From NCBI GenBank assembly GCA_021229015.1, contig CM037792.1:1906070-1970069 (forward strand): a stretch of 64,000 nt of DNA. Direction: 5' to 3'. The notes under the pieces were generated by a model. The model was not told the origin of the DNA. It did not search any database and saw only the letters and a program-made list of their open reading frames with translations. The DNA is from Solen grandis. Lineage: Eukaryota > Mollusca > Bivalvia > Adapedonta > Solenidae. The stretch's first letter is position 1. Each line of letters begins with the position of its first letter. Shown here piece after piece: positions 47,107 to 58,253 of the stretch. The position numbers and the translations under genes are program-made.

Positions 47107-48620
47107 ATTGATGACCTAAAACTTTTTTTCTGAAATAAAGGGGGTAGCTTTATTAAAATTTATTTGTTCTTCAAGAAACTATTTTAAAATGAACCTCATT
47201 CCCAATAAAGAGGGCTGTCCTACGGGGTAAAAATCTATCACTGACCCTCTTTTGATGCATTACTGAAATCATAATAGTACAATTCAATGTAACAACTTTG
47301 GGTGCTGCACATTACATAAACATTACGTTTTTCACTTTCAAATGATTTCCAATGTGAGGAAAAAAGGAATTTATATCAGTAATAGGGACCTTGCTAAGGT
47401 TCCAAGTTAGAGAGAAACCTATATGAAACAAAAGCTCATATAAAATTATAATTTCAACTTTGTCATTCAAATGAAAATATATCAAAAAATACCGAGTAAG
47501 TAAAACTTACGCGTATGTTCTGTTGCGTGCGTGATAGAAAGGGGGAAAGATAATCAAAAATATATGTTTATACGTACATGTTATAAATGTTAATAGGAAC
47601 TCATCCATAAACTCTGACCTCATAGATATTCATTTACATTTTTTTTTTGACTTGATGAGTATTGATTTATCCAACTTAAAATGGTTTATGAAAACATATT
47701 TACTAGAATCTGATTTAAATTGTTGTATGCACATGAGCAAACAGAAGAAACCTGCTCTGTTTACCTACGCATCTGAGGTAAATATTAAAGATGTTGCATC
47801 ACAATAGTAAAGCTGATATGTAAACAATGCCTTGAAAGTAACCAGTCTTTGATCAAGAATACATACCACAACATACAACAAGAAATCATTTCATAAAGCA
47901 AAGCAAATTCACCAATTTGTCCAGCACAGTTTGCTTCACTATACATCTGAAACTGCAGGAACCAAAACATTTTTAAATGGAATAGCCATAGCACAAACTC
48001 AATGAATATTCTACAGAAGTGCCTGACAAAATGGACCAACGTTGCATAAAACTATAAAATACAGTATATAAGTATGTCACAATTATAAAAGATTCACGTT
48101 TCAGTCAGGTTACAAGAAGAGAGCAATCAAATTTTCATCTTTCATTCCATTATTTTGCCATATATAAACTATAAACTTACACCAGAAAAAACAGGTGAAA
48201 GAATTCATGTTGCAATCTCTTTGAACCTGTTGCTCAAGGAGGATTTATAATATGAATACAGTACAATTCACTGCACATTCCTACCAGGGGTCTGGAGTTT
48301 GATTCCTATGGCTGCTTAACACATATAGCATCAAACATATTGCTATTGGACTATATGACACAGGCCTGTGCTATGCTGCTTTAAATGAAATTATATATTG
48401 GATCTTGGAATTCAGAGTTTCCTATGCACCCATCAATATTTTGCCTCAGATTTTGTGGGGAGGGGGCATACATGGGACTTTTAACAGAGGAATGTTCTCA
48501 ACAGGCCGGGATCCTGTGCAAACTGCAAAGTATATCCATTTGACAAATTTCTATTGCTCTTTGGTGATGAAAAAAAGCCAAGTTCCCCTATCAGGTCAGG
48601 TCATACCCCTCCTGGGGCAA
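47107..48620. repeat. Long interspersed repeat, copy 1
   Basis: About 1.5 kb that reappears at 62460-64000 with only scattered differences; first shared phrase GATTGATGACCTAAAAC. Contains GTAAGTAAAACTTAC and two small frames (minus 47785-48039; plus from 48405) that are conserved only because the DNA is. No transposase, RT or terminal structure could be identified, so the class is unknown. Confidence 0.85.
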
Positions 48621-49717
48621 ACTATTGATAGGTGCACTAAGAGAGACCTAAAAGATATTAAATTAAACATTTGCAAACAGTCTGGACAGGTATTAAGTAA
48701 CAGTAATATATCATTCTACATAATTTGCAAAAGCAATTTTAAACATTTTTTTTCAAAGATCTGCTGTCTGTTGGAACTTTTTCTAGTGCACAAGGTCTTT
48801 ATAGGCACAAAACATTTATATTTCCCCTTAGGGTGCTTCGGGTTCAAATGTACAATACTCTCTGAATTTACAAATCCATCAATCAGTCTGTAAAAGTTAT
48901 TTTTAACAAAAACAGTGTATGTGAAGTCAAAAGTTAATATGTTACTAAAGTAATCTCAGTCAGGGACATTTCATCATGCCTGAAATTAACATGTCAACAT
49001 CACATGATACACACATGTCTGTGATGTCATGCCATTAGATAAGTGGCATCTGTTCTATGAATTCTGGCCTTGGGAAAATCAAAATATGCAAAGACGTATA
49101 TAAAGGCCTAAATATATAAGTACTGGTAACCTTATCTGACAGAGATTTGTGCGAACAGTCCGTTAGCTCAACCCCATATAAGCCAGGGATCTTGGGTCAA
49201 ATCCTGCTCTTTGACACTATATAAATATCATATCCCGTGGAAGGTGATAGCACATACTGTCGATCTGAGATTGGTAATGTCCACTGAGGTGATACCTTAA
49301 ACATGCGCTGATTCAGCAATTTGTCTCATGGGGTGGGGTGGGGGTATAACAGCAATAATTACCATGTCCAATTCCAACTAAAAAGAAATTCACCGTATGC
49401 GGGGATGGGAGGGGGGGGGTCAAAACACTATATAAACACTAAATTAGCGGATTTTTAAACTACATAGCCAACTCCGGGTGGTGGTGGGGGTCATGTCTTT
49501 TATTCTTTTATGCATATTTTAGGCATAATAGCCAATTCTTAGGAGAAGACCCCCAGTCCCCACCTCTAGATCCGCGCATGTGGAAAACCAGCATGCGTTC
49601 TATTTTCCATGCAATGATGTCGAATTGGATATTAATATCTTTATTGTCCTACTTATAGCCTACAAATATAAGCACCTCTTTGACATTGTGCCAATAACTC
49701 ATGACAGGAGAAAACTA

Positions 49718-50020
49718 TGCATAAGTGGCTGGGTAGCTCTGTTGGTAAAGCATTCCTGATATCCAAAGGTCCTGGGTTCATGTCTTGGTCAGACTGCATA
49801 TTTTTCTTAACTTGTGACATATGAAGCCCAACATCACCGGGCTGCATGTGATCCGAGATCATATTCATCTTGTTCAACGTGGCAAGGAGTATGACATGGT
49901 ACCCAATAACTCACAACAAGGATAAATCATTACACTGTGTGAAAACGGCCAGGTAGTGCAGTCAGTACAGGTAAATACCCTTTAAGGCCTGGGTAAGGCC
50001 CCGTGTTCAGTTCCCAGGCA
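49718..50020 (+). mobile_element. tRNA-like SINE heads
   Basis: GTAGCTCTGTTGGTAAAGCA followed by CTGGGTTCATGTC at about 49730-49785, and GTAGTGCAGTCAGTACAGG followed by GTGTTCAGTTCCC at about 49953-50015. A-box/B-box spacing is tRNA-like, but B-boxes are degenerate and stems do not close. Confidence 0.45.
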
Positions 50021-50064
50021 GGAGACTGATGTATTTATGGATAAATTCCGCAAATGCTCTTGCG

Positions 50065-50094
<30 letters not shown>
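50065..50094. repeat. (GA)n microsatellite
   Basis: A GA run of about 30 bp; further short GA runs follow near 50171 and 50352. Confidence 0.9.
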
Positions 50095-50095
<1 letters not shown>

Positions 50096-51248
50096 TCGGC
50101 AGAAACAAGACTTAATTTCAAGAGATAGAAAGAAAAAAAAAGAAATATGCAAATATTTTCATAACAAAACAGAGAGAAAGAGAGAGAGAGAGATGCATTA
50201 AGTAACGTCTTGAGTATGAAAAATAACATCAGTTATAGGTCTATTGAGAAAAAAAATCAATTGTTTTTCTCCGATCGGAGAAAAGCGATCGGGAAAAAAC
50301 AATCGATTTTCCTACTTCACTGTATAGATGCATTATTTTATATGCAACAAAACAGAGAAAGAGAAAGAGTGGGGGAGAGAAGAGAAGCAGTGAGATACAT
50401 TAAAAAGTAAAAATAGGTTACTGTTTCAGTCAAAAATAAGAAAATGATTAAACAGTATGTTACTTCAATATCGATAGACGCTCTATCTCTGTTTTTGTTT
50501 TCACACTGATTACACTATAATTAACCACACGAAATTAAGGCAAATAACGTCATAATCGTAGTCAAAACCATTTTTTTTTGCATAAGAATTATTAAGTTCT
50601 ATAAATAAAGAACCATCCAATGTTTTCTGAACAAAAGAGGAAGGATTCGAGAAAAATCGATTGAAGTCCGATCGCAAATAATCGACAACGGACAGGTCTC
50701 ATGATTTATTCCCGGGAGGGCGAATTCCGATCGGAGATGGTGATTTTCAAATCACTACATCTTTTTTTATTTATGGATAGCCTTACTTAAAGAAACTAAT
50801 TTTAGAAACTGGAAACTATGCTCCTGCAGAGTATGTATGGGTAAATAGTGTATGAGCATTAGTGTCGATAAAAGTTTATGGAAAATACCGACGTTCCATA
50901 AAATCACCGACGCAGGTTATAATATTTGAATAATAGTTTGTTAAACAGTTTACTAGTCACATCCAATTGATGACACCGATATTTACACACTTTATTACGG
51001 CTTTTATTTTCTGTTTAATTGTTAATAAAGGTAATAATTATTGCTGGTATTCACACGTATGGAATGTGTTGGTAATTATCACCGTTCAGCTGAGTGTAAA
51101 ATAAAAAGTTTCGATACGGTACGATATATTTATTAAATAAAAAATATACAATGCTTATAGCAAATAACAGATAAACAATGAAAGGGGAGTGTACATATTT
51201 AACAATTAACAGGAGCAATATAGGAAATTTTGGTTTCAAATATATTCA

Positions 51249-51249
<1 letters not shown>

Positions 51250-51282
<33 letters not shown>
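51250..51282. repeat. (TA)n microsatellite
   Basis: An uninterrupted TA run of about 33 bp. Confidence 0.95.
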
Positions 51283-51283
<1 letters not shown>

Positions 51284-51544
51284 GCATTTATATTTATTAA
51301 CTGATTTAAGTCAGCATAAAGAGATATAAAACATGTAATCAACGAACTGGAAGGATACAGAATTTAACATTATTAATGGCAAAAAGGACTAAGTAACTTT
51401 CATAGTTATATTTATTATTATTTTTTTTTAGAATCCGAATAATATAATATTCATATTTATATGAAAAGAATCAGCAATTTTCGTAAAAAACTAGTACATT
51501 ATGCATCAATAAATTACAAGTAAGTTTGTCTTAACTTATTAGCT

Positions 51545-54240
51545 AAATATATATTTATTGCAAGGCGATTTAAAGTTTTTCACTGACTTGGAGCTTAAAA
51601 TAAGTTGTTTGACAGATATTTGTCTACAGTTGGCCAATGACAGAAGTATGGTTGGAAAAAGAGCGTCTAAATTTTCTGTATCTTAGACAGACAAGAAGAA
51701 AATGATATTCCGATTCTACTTGATTGAGGCAAAGGTACCCGGTACGCTTGGATTTAGGTTGCAGATGCAGATAGGACAGATTCTTTCATTTGCTTATAGG
51801 TTAGTATGTCTATCTGTCTCTATTGTTAAACTGTGAGATGATATTCTAAACCTTGTAAGTGCCAATCGAAAGTTTTTATCATGAATTATATCTAGGTATT
51901 TTTCCCTATCAAGTCTATGATTGAATAATGAGTACGTTTGGAGTCTTGTAGAATTACCTATTTGAGAATACCATTTCTGGTGGTATACATCAATGATCCT
52001 CTTTCTTATTATTTCAAATGTATGATTATCAATACTTTGGCTTTACCATAGATTACCAAATCCATGTTCATTTAAAATACTTTTTACTTGAGTTACCCAC
52101 TATTTATTTTTATAGGTATAACCATTAAAATCATCTGCTTTTACTTCATTATACATCTATTTTACTATGCTACTTGCGGCTGAAGTTATGATTTTTTTTT
52201 CCAGTATTTGATCTTGTTTATTTTTTTAGACAGACAATGGCACTCGTCCGAGTTCGCTATATAATGCGGATAAGTTTGTAGATTTTTTGACATCAAAATA
52301 TAACGAAGGAATTTGACATGTACCATTTCAATACATGTTGCAGGATGCAGACCCCATATTTCAGAACAGAAATTGAGTATTGAGCCCACTAAAATATCAA
52401 ATAATTTGAGTTTTTGATTGATAGGTAATTCAACATTTTCAATTTTAATTTGATATAATCCATTTAATGAGTTTCTCGCGTACTGTGGAATACGTTTTTG
52501 AGACATATTAATGTTGCCATTTTTAAACAGATTCATGCCAAGATATTTAAAAGAATGAGCTTCTTCTACACGGGTACCATGTATATTTAGGTCAATATGA
52601 GATGCCCTCTCATTTTCAAATATCATGGCTTTTGTTTTTTCAACATTTTATTTTAAGTCCCCATGTGTTACAATAGTTTTCTACATCTTTTAGCATAGAA
52701 CGTAACGTTTCCGGTGATTTGGCAAATAATACCATGTCATCAGCATATAGTATTAAGAATAATTTTATATCTTCAAAGGAAATAACACCAGGTAGGTTTG
52801 AATTAATACTGCTAATTATGTCATTAACAAAAAATATCGCTAACAGTGGAGAACTGGGACCCTTGTTTTACCTCTGTACATGAATTAAAGAATGTAGACA
52901 ATTTGAATTCATAACGCACACAAGATTTGACAGAGTTATACACTGCCTTTAGAGCATTTACAAATTGACAACTGACGTTTTCTTTTAACAATTTATGCCA
53001 TAACTATTTATGATCAGTTCGATCGAAGAATTGTTGGTAATCTATAAAGATACAGTAAAGTTTTTCTTTTTCACTTAAAACTTTTGAAATAATTGATTGC
53101 AGTATGAAACTGCAGTCAGAAATAGATTTACCTTTTTGGAAACCAAATTGATTTTAGTAAGTTTTTCGTTATTAAAAAGACCATTTAGTCAATCTGTTCA
53201 ATAATATCTGATATACCTGTGCCCCAGGATTCGGGATACATGTGGCTGAAGAATACATAGTAAATCAAGTGTTTTAAAAATGGAGATGATATATATAGGG
53301 ATGCTTTATTCTGTGATAAAACAGCACGTCTTATTTCGTTTTCAGATATTTCTGCATCAGGCAATCTGTCAGGACTTATTTCTTCATTTTGGTATATGTT
53401 TTGTTTTTCCTCATAATTTAAATTTACCGCTTCTCCGAACATTTCTTTAAAATGATATAGCTCATCAATTGGTAGTGAATCGGCCTTAATGTCAGGTTTA
53501 CGAGACAATTCATTAAGAGATTTCTAAAACATTCAAGGTTTTTATTAGCTAAATTATTTATTCTTTCGCCTTCTTGTTTGCGATAATTCATATATGCTTT
53601 ATGTATTGTTTTGTTATATTTTGTTCTGGCTCGAATAAAATTAGCCTTTTGCGACGAGTTTCCCACGATCTTGCCAATAATAAGCGCAGCTGTAGTAAAC
53701 AGAATGTGTGTAAAGTTGTTAACTACGCTGTCAATCGATTCTGTGTCTAGGGACGCTGTTAACTTCTGTAAGTCGTCTCTTTACTCCTAAGTTCTGTTCG
53801 AAACATGGGCACTTTGTCTTTGTCAAAAACAATTTTACTTTTATTATTTGTGGAGCATTCACTTCTACTTTCAGGAATATGCGACGTTTTTGTAATTGTT
53901 GCTAAATTAAAAGAGACACATGCATGGGCAGAGAATTCGTTAAATTCATTAATGTTAAAATTATTCATCAATGGAAAAGTTTCATGTTTAAGAATTAAAC
54001 AGTCAACAACACTAGCACAGTTGTGTGAGCAGAAGGTAAAATCTCCAATATTTAAATCATTTCCTAATCTACCATTTCCGATTACAAAGCCTGTAGATTG
54101 ACAAATATTAATAAGATTACGACCACCGTTGTCATTGACACTGTCTCTACTTAAAATCTTATTTGGAAGTTTACATATCCGGCGGTCGAAAACCAATACT
54201 ATACACATTTGTTTAACCAAAAGGAGGCCTCTACGGCCAC
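51545..54240 (-). pseudogene. Decayed LINE ORF2 (endonuclease and reverse transcriptase)
   Basis: A nearly element-length minus-strand non-LTR retrotransposon remnant in several frames. From 54220 down: the C-terminal half of the endonuclease (SRDSVNDNGGRNLINICQS, then IGDFTFCSHN), with the catalytic SDH motif read as SAH. A linker region lies at 53666-53185 (PDAEISENEIRRAVLSQNKA). The RT catalytic box is LYADDMVLFAKS, with YADD at 52736-52747. A frameshift follows at about 52650 (LKIK then VEKTKAMIF), and then the 146-codon frame 52626-52186 (KYLG, LVGSILNFCSEIWG). Further decayed C-terminal text continues to about 51545. Frameshifts, stops and the endonuclease change make it inactive. Lies between the two receptor exon groups. 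Confidence 0.85.
52736..52747 (-). other. RT active-site YADD codons
   Basis: Minus-strand TATGCTGATGAC encodes Tyr-Ala-Asp-Asp inside LYADDMVLFAKS, the metal-binding signature of non-LTR reverse transcriptases. Confidence 0.9.
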
Positions 54241-54311
54241 TTTGTTAAAGTCGCTAACTTATTACTCCTCAACGCAGTAGGATCGAGTCCCTGAAAGGTA
54301 GCTCGAACTTT

Positions 54312-55676
54312 TTAGGTCACCTGAGCACTTGTGCTCGGGTGAACTTTTGTGATCGCCTTTTGTCCGTCGTTAGTCGTCCGTCGTCAGCAATTGCTTTTGA
54401 ACATTTTAGAGGCCAAAGTTTTGGCCCAATCTTCATGAAACTTGGTCAGGATGTTTGTCTACATGATATCTCGGATGAGTTCGAAATTCAGTCATGTGGG
54501 GTCAAAAACTAGGTCAATAGGTCAAATCCTTGAAAAACCTTGTGAACACTCTAGAAGCCACAGTTCTAGCCAATCTTCATAAAATTTAGTCAGGATATTT
54601 GTCTACATGATATCTCGGATGAGTTCGAAATTGGGTCATGTGGGGTTAAAAACTAGGTCACTAAGTCAAATCTTGAAAAACTTGTGAACACTCAGGCCAC
54701 AGTTTGCCAATCTTCATAAATTGTCAGGATTTTGTCCACATGATATCTCAGATGAGTTCGAAATTAGGTCATGTGGGGTCAAAAACTATATCACCAGCTC
54801 AAATCTTAGAAAATATTTTGAACACTCTACAGGCCACAGTTATGGCCCAATTTTCAAGAAACTTGGTCAGGATGTTTGTCCACATGATATCTCAGATGAG
54901 TTCGAAATTCGGTCATGTGGGGTCAAAAACTGGGCACCAGGTCAAATCTTAGAAAAACCTTGTGAACACTCTACAGGCCACAATTTTGGCCCAATCTTCA
55001 TAAAATTTGGTCAGGATATTTGTCTACATGATATCTCAGAAGATTTCGAAAGGGGTCAAAAACTGGTCACCAGGTCAAATCTTAGAAAAATTGGAACACT
55101 CTTGAGGCCACAGTTTTAGCCCAATTTTCATGAATAATGGTCAGGGTGTTTGTCTACATGATATCTTGATTGAGTTCGAAAATGGATAATGTGGGGTCAA
55201 AAACTAGGTCACCAGGTCAAATCTTAGGAAATCTTTTTATGATTTACATGAGCTTGAAATTGGGTCATGTGGGATTAAAAACTAGGTCACCAGGTCAAAT
55301 CTAAGAAAAACCTTGTGAATTCTCTAGAGGCCACAGTTTTAGCCCAATCTTCAATAGATTTGGTCAGGATGTTTGTCTAATTGATATATTGGATGAGTTC
55401 GAAAATGAGTTACATGAGGTCAAAAACTAGGTCACCAGGTCAAATCTTAGAAAATTCTTGTGAACAATCTACATTCCTACATTTTTGTCCAAGTCTTCAT
55501 TAAATTAAGATGACTGCACGAATTCCCAGTTGAGTGCAAATTCAGGTAGGATCAATATGTAGGTCACTTAGTCAAATGTTAGAAAAACTCTTTAGATGCC
55601 AGATTTTTTTGTCATTTTGCCTAACACAGCCATCTTACTCAGATGAGCGACACAGGGCCATCTTGGCCCTCTTGTA
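54312..55676 (-). mobile_element. Helentron/HINE-like element B with a ~143-bp central array
   Basis: Minus orientation. The 3' end (54312-54336) reads, on the minus strand, GAGCAC, two bases, GTGCTC, AGGTGAC, CTAA. The 5' end (about 55676-55630) reads ACAAGAGGGCCAAGATGGCC then GTGTCGCTCATCTGAG. The centre is about nine units of about 143 bp with the landmarks ACATGATATCTC, GAGTTCGAAAT, CATGTGGGGTCAAAAACT and AGGTCANNAGGTCA. Small plus-strand frames inside (such as 54721-55119) are repeat artefacts. Confidence 0.7.
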
Positions 55677-55792
55677 ATGTATCAAGGCTTGCTACTGTCT
55701 TGTTGTAGATCGGTGTTACCTCTTCCCGACTTGTAAGTAGCTGGGCATCGCTATTTGACTGAAACGGTTATCATCAACACATCGATAATTAA

Positions 55793-55814
55793 ATCTCTCT
55801 CTCTCTCTCTCTCT
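55793..55814. repeat. (CT)n microsatellite
   Basis: A CT run of about 22 bp, 85 bp outside the EGF exon at 55900. Confidence 0.9.
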
Positions 55815-55899
55815 TCAGGTTTCAGACCTGAACATAACACTCACTTCAAACCTCTAAATTCAATGGGGAAAAGTATTGTATGTACATGTATGTGCAAAC

Positions 55900-56031
55900 C
55901 TTGATCGCAGCTGACTCCAATATACCCAGGCAGACACTTGCCCGAGGGACACACCCCGTCCAAGATATCACAGGGAGAACCGTCACAGTGGCAGGTCCTA
56001 CAGTCGGGACCGAACGTTCCGGATGGACACT
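55900..56031 (-). CDS. EGF-like exon of the upstream F5/8C-EGF module
   Basis: 44 codons, phase 1-1, acceptor TTACCAG before 56031, donor GTTTGC after 55900. Eight cysteines: CPSGTFGPDC, TCHC, PC, then CPSGKC and GYIGVSC. Clearly homologous to the cassette EGF exons but diverged. On the same strand and in the same phase as all other receptor exons. Confidence 0.85.
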
Positions 56032-56206
56032 CTGGTAATTGGAGCAGAAATACATTATTATGGTTTGCAGTTTCATAAACAAACAATTTTCCTAACATAT
56101 TTTTAAGTCTTCTATCGCATAATATTAGATACGAACAATTGAATTTTCAGTTATTATTAATATAGATTTATACTTGTATTTATATAAAACGCCTACCACG
56201 TATAAG

Positions 56207-56208
<2 letters not shown>

Positions 56209-56241
<33 letters not shown>
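56209..56241. repeat. (GT)n microsatellite
   Basis: An uninterrupted GT run of about 33 bp in the intron between the F5/8C-b and EGF exons. Confidence 0.95.
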
Positions 56242-56242
<1 letters not shown>

Positions 56243-56301
56243 TTTCTTCAACAAAGTATAGATCTACATTATGCCATAAGTAAATACTAGAGTAAACTCA
56301 C

Positions 56302-56490
56302 CACCATATACTTCCACCTCACAATACACGGTCAGCAAGTATCCCATCTGTTGTAGAGTCACATATCGTGCCAGTATGTCAGGATCAAATGTTTCGCTGA
56401 TAAACACATTGGAAGTTTTGAACGTTTTTACAGGATTTCCCTTTTCCTTCACGCGATGCAGGTAGATGTTCATGTTGTTGAAGGTTTCTA
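56302..56490 (-). CDS. F5/8C domain exon b (upstream module)
   Basis: 63 codons, phase 1-1, acceptor ATTTTCAG before 56490, donor GTGAGT after 56302. Second half of the domain: NNMNIYLHRVKEKG, later ARYVTLQQMG and YCEVEVYGG at the domain end. Same exon boundaries as the cassette b exons although only moderately similar in sequence. Confidence 0.85.
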
Positions 56491-57019
56491 CTGAAAATAA
56501 TGTTCTCAATTTGTGTTGTAGACAAATAAGATGTTCGGCAAAATAACGTCAGGATAGATACATATATTGTTTTAAAAATTAGAAAAGAAAATATCATACA
56601 TGTTCATATATAAATTCAAAATAAATATGAAATAATATCAAAAAAGGAAGTAATACATTTAAAACACCAATGTTCATTATCGATACGATAAAACCATTTG
56701 ATAGTTTAAAGTTGTGTATTTAAGTTATATTATATATGATACATGTATTTTAATACACACGTTTTATTGTTTGAATCCGCGATTAAGTGACTTAATAATA
56801 ATATTTATATAAACTATTTATAGTTTCATTCCAATATTCGATATTATTCAATAAAAACATTGTAAACATAGAAGTTAAAAGTTATCGTTAAAACAACAGT
56901 TGATACCACTGAACACGATTCTTAAGTCGTCTTCAGAATTACACAGGAAAAAATAATGACATTTACACATGAACTTACGAATGATAAAATCCTATAGTGA
57001 ACTTCTGAAATATATTTAC

Positions 57020-57247
57020 CTCCTTTCCCGGTCCGACCATAGACCACCAGTTTAAATATTCGGAATAGACCTCCCAGGTCCACACGTATCCAGGGGTTCA
57101 ACTGTATGCCTGTAGCCGCACAACAGTAACACGTGGCTGAGTCTAATGATCCCAGTAGCTTACCGTCAACAGCATTACGGGCGTTGAAGCCGGCATGTGG
57201 AAACTGCGAGCTTATTGTTACCGTCTTACTCAGCGCTACGTTTGCAC
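57020..57247 (-). CDS. F5/8C domain exon a (upstream module)
   Basis: 76 codons, phase 1-1, acceptor AATCCAG before 57247, donor GTAAAT after 57020. First half of the domain: ANVALSKTVTISS, ARNAVDG, CYCCAATG, NPWIRVDLGG, KLVVYGRTGKG. The CxCC cluster and NPWxRVDLG motif match the cassette a exons and the fucolectin-like F5/8C family. Confidence 0.88.
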
Positions 57248-57446
57248 CTGGATTGAAATTTGTCTTGTAAGGTAGAATACACATAACACACTCATTAAAT
57301 ATACATACTCGTACTTATACAGATTCTAATCAGTGTCAAATATTTACCATCTGAAAGCTGTACTAAAAAAATGTTTGTCTGTAAGGCATAGGTTTCAAGT
57401 TACCTTTCAAATGTAGTTTAACATTGGAGTGGAAAATGCAACCTAC

Positions 57447-57584
57447 TTATATTGCACGATGCTCCCCTCCATACAATGTCGCACGATTTGTTCGGACACT
57501 GTCCTGTTACGTGATTACATGACACGTTGTTCATACAGTGACAAACGCTTTGGCATCTATCTCCGTATCTCAAGTACGAGCATT
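57447..57584 (-). CDS. EGF-like exon (diverged)
   Basis: 46 codons, phase 1-1, acceptor TCTTCAG before 57584 and donor GTAGGT after 57447. Eight cysteines in EGF/MEGF order (CSYLRYGDRC, CHC, SC, QC, SC, SC) but with an unusual final loop (CDIVWRGASC) lacking the common GYxG. It precedes the F5/8C-a exon in gene order. Not covered by any long minus-strand open frame; found from the splice sites and cysteine pattern. Confidence 0.75.
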
Positions 57585-57848
57585 CTGAAGAATGGAGTAA
57601 TTATATATGTAGACTAAGAGAAAGAGAAACACATACTTGTATCATGTTATTTTCAGCCTGTTATTTGCTGTATTTACATAAAATAATGCTACAATTTTAA
57701 TAAGTTTATACTTCTAAAATCCAAAATATGAGTGGATAGCGACTGAAAATGGATTGAGATACTGGAACGACAATTATAATTCTTGCAAAATATTATATAA
57801 CACTCACATTATGAAATCATATTTTATACAAGGGAACAATCACTTTAC

Positions 57849-57980
57849 CTTGTTTGCACTGGTTCCCTTGGTAACCAGCAAGACAACCGTTGACACACTT
57901 TCCAGTTATGAAGTCACATACACCACTACAATGACCACATGTTTCGGTGCAATTCTGACCAAATTGTCCACTAGAACATC
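57849..57980 (-). CDS. EGF-like exon
   Basis: 44 codons, phase 1-1, acceptor ACTCTAG before 57980, donor GTAAAG after 57849. Eight cysteines: CSSGQFGQNC, TCGHC, VC, KC, GC, then GYQGNQC. Typical MEGF10/11-type repeat, a fold common in phagocytic and scavenger receptors. Confidence 0.85.
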
Positions 57981-58118
57981 CTAGAGTAAAATAAAAGTAT
58001 AAAACATAAACGTAAAAAGCAAGTTGTAATATAAAATGCGCAATACATAATAATACAAAATAAATAAAAACTAGTAGAAGCTCACATAATAATACAAAAT
58101 ATATAAAGAAATTCATAC

Positions 58119-58253
58119 CTGTAGTACACATATCACCTGTATACCCCGGGTCACAATAGTGACAGGTACCGTTTACGTTGTTACACTGCATCTTGCCAAA
58201 ACAGTTGCCACATGGTTTACTACAGTTTTGGCCATACGCCCTGTTGTCACACA
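58119..58253 (-). CDS. EGF-like exon, most N-terminal one seen
   Basis: 45 codons, phase 1-1, acceptor TATACAG before 58253, donor GTATGA after 58119. Eight cysteines: CDNRAYGQNC, PCGNC, QC, TC, YC, then GYTGDMC. Since it begins in phase 1 behind an acceptor, at least one more upstream exon, probably with the signal peptide, must exist outside the recognised region. Confidence 0.85.

Larger units (their letters stand above)
48621..51544. other. Non-coding stretch with SINE heads and simple repeats
   Basis: Contains tRNA-like SINE heads (about 49160-49210, 49718-49795, 49945-50020), a short polyG at 49411, (GA)n runs at 50065-50094 and 50171-50192, and (TA)n at 51250-51282. A CGATCG-rich patch at 50270-50310 resembles the intron patch in the receptor cassettes. 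No exon is recognised. Confidence 0.5.

Noticed and set aside
48405..48893. 162-codon plus-strand frame
   Set aside because: It starts in the 1.5-kb interspersed repeat; the second copy near 63780-64000 shows indels that break the frame, and no domain is recognisable.
54721..55119. 132-codon plus-strand frame with a repeated PHDISDEFEIRSCGVK motif
   Set aside because: It lies inside the central array of mobile element B; the repetition is that of the DNA units and relatives carry stops.
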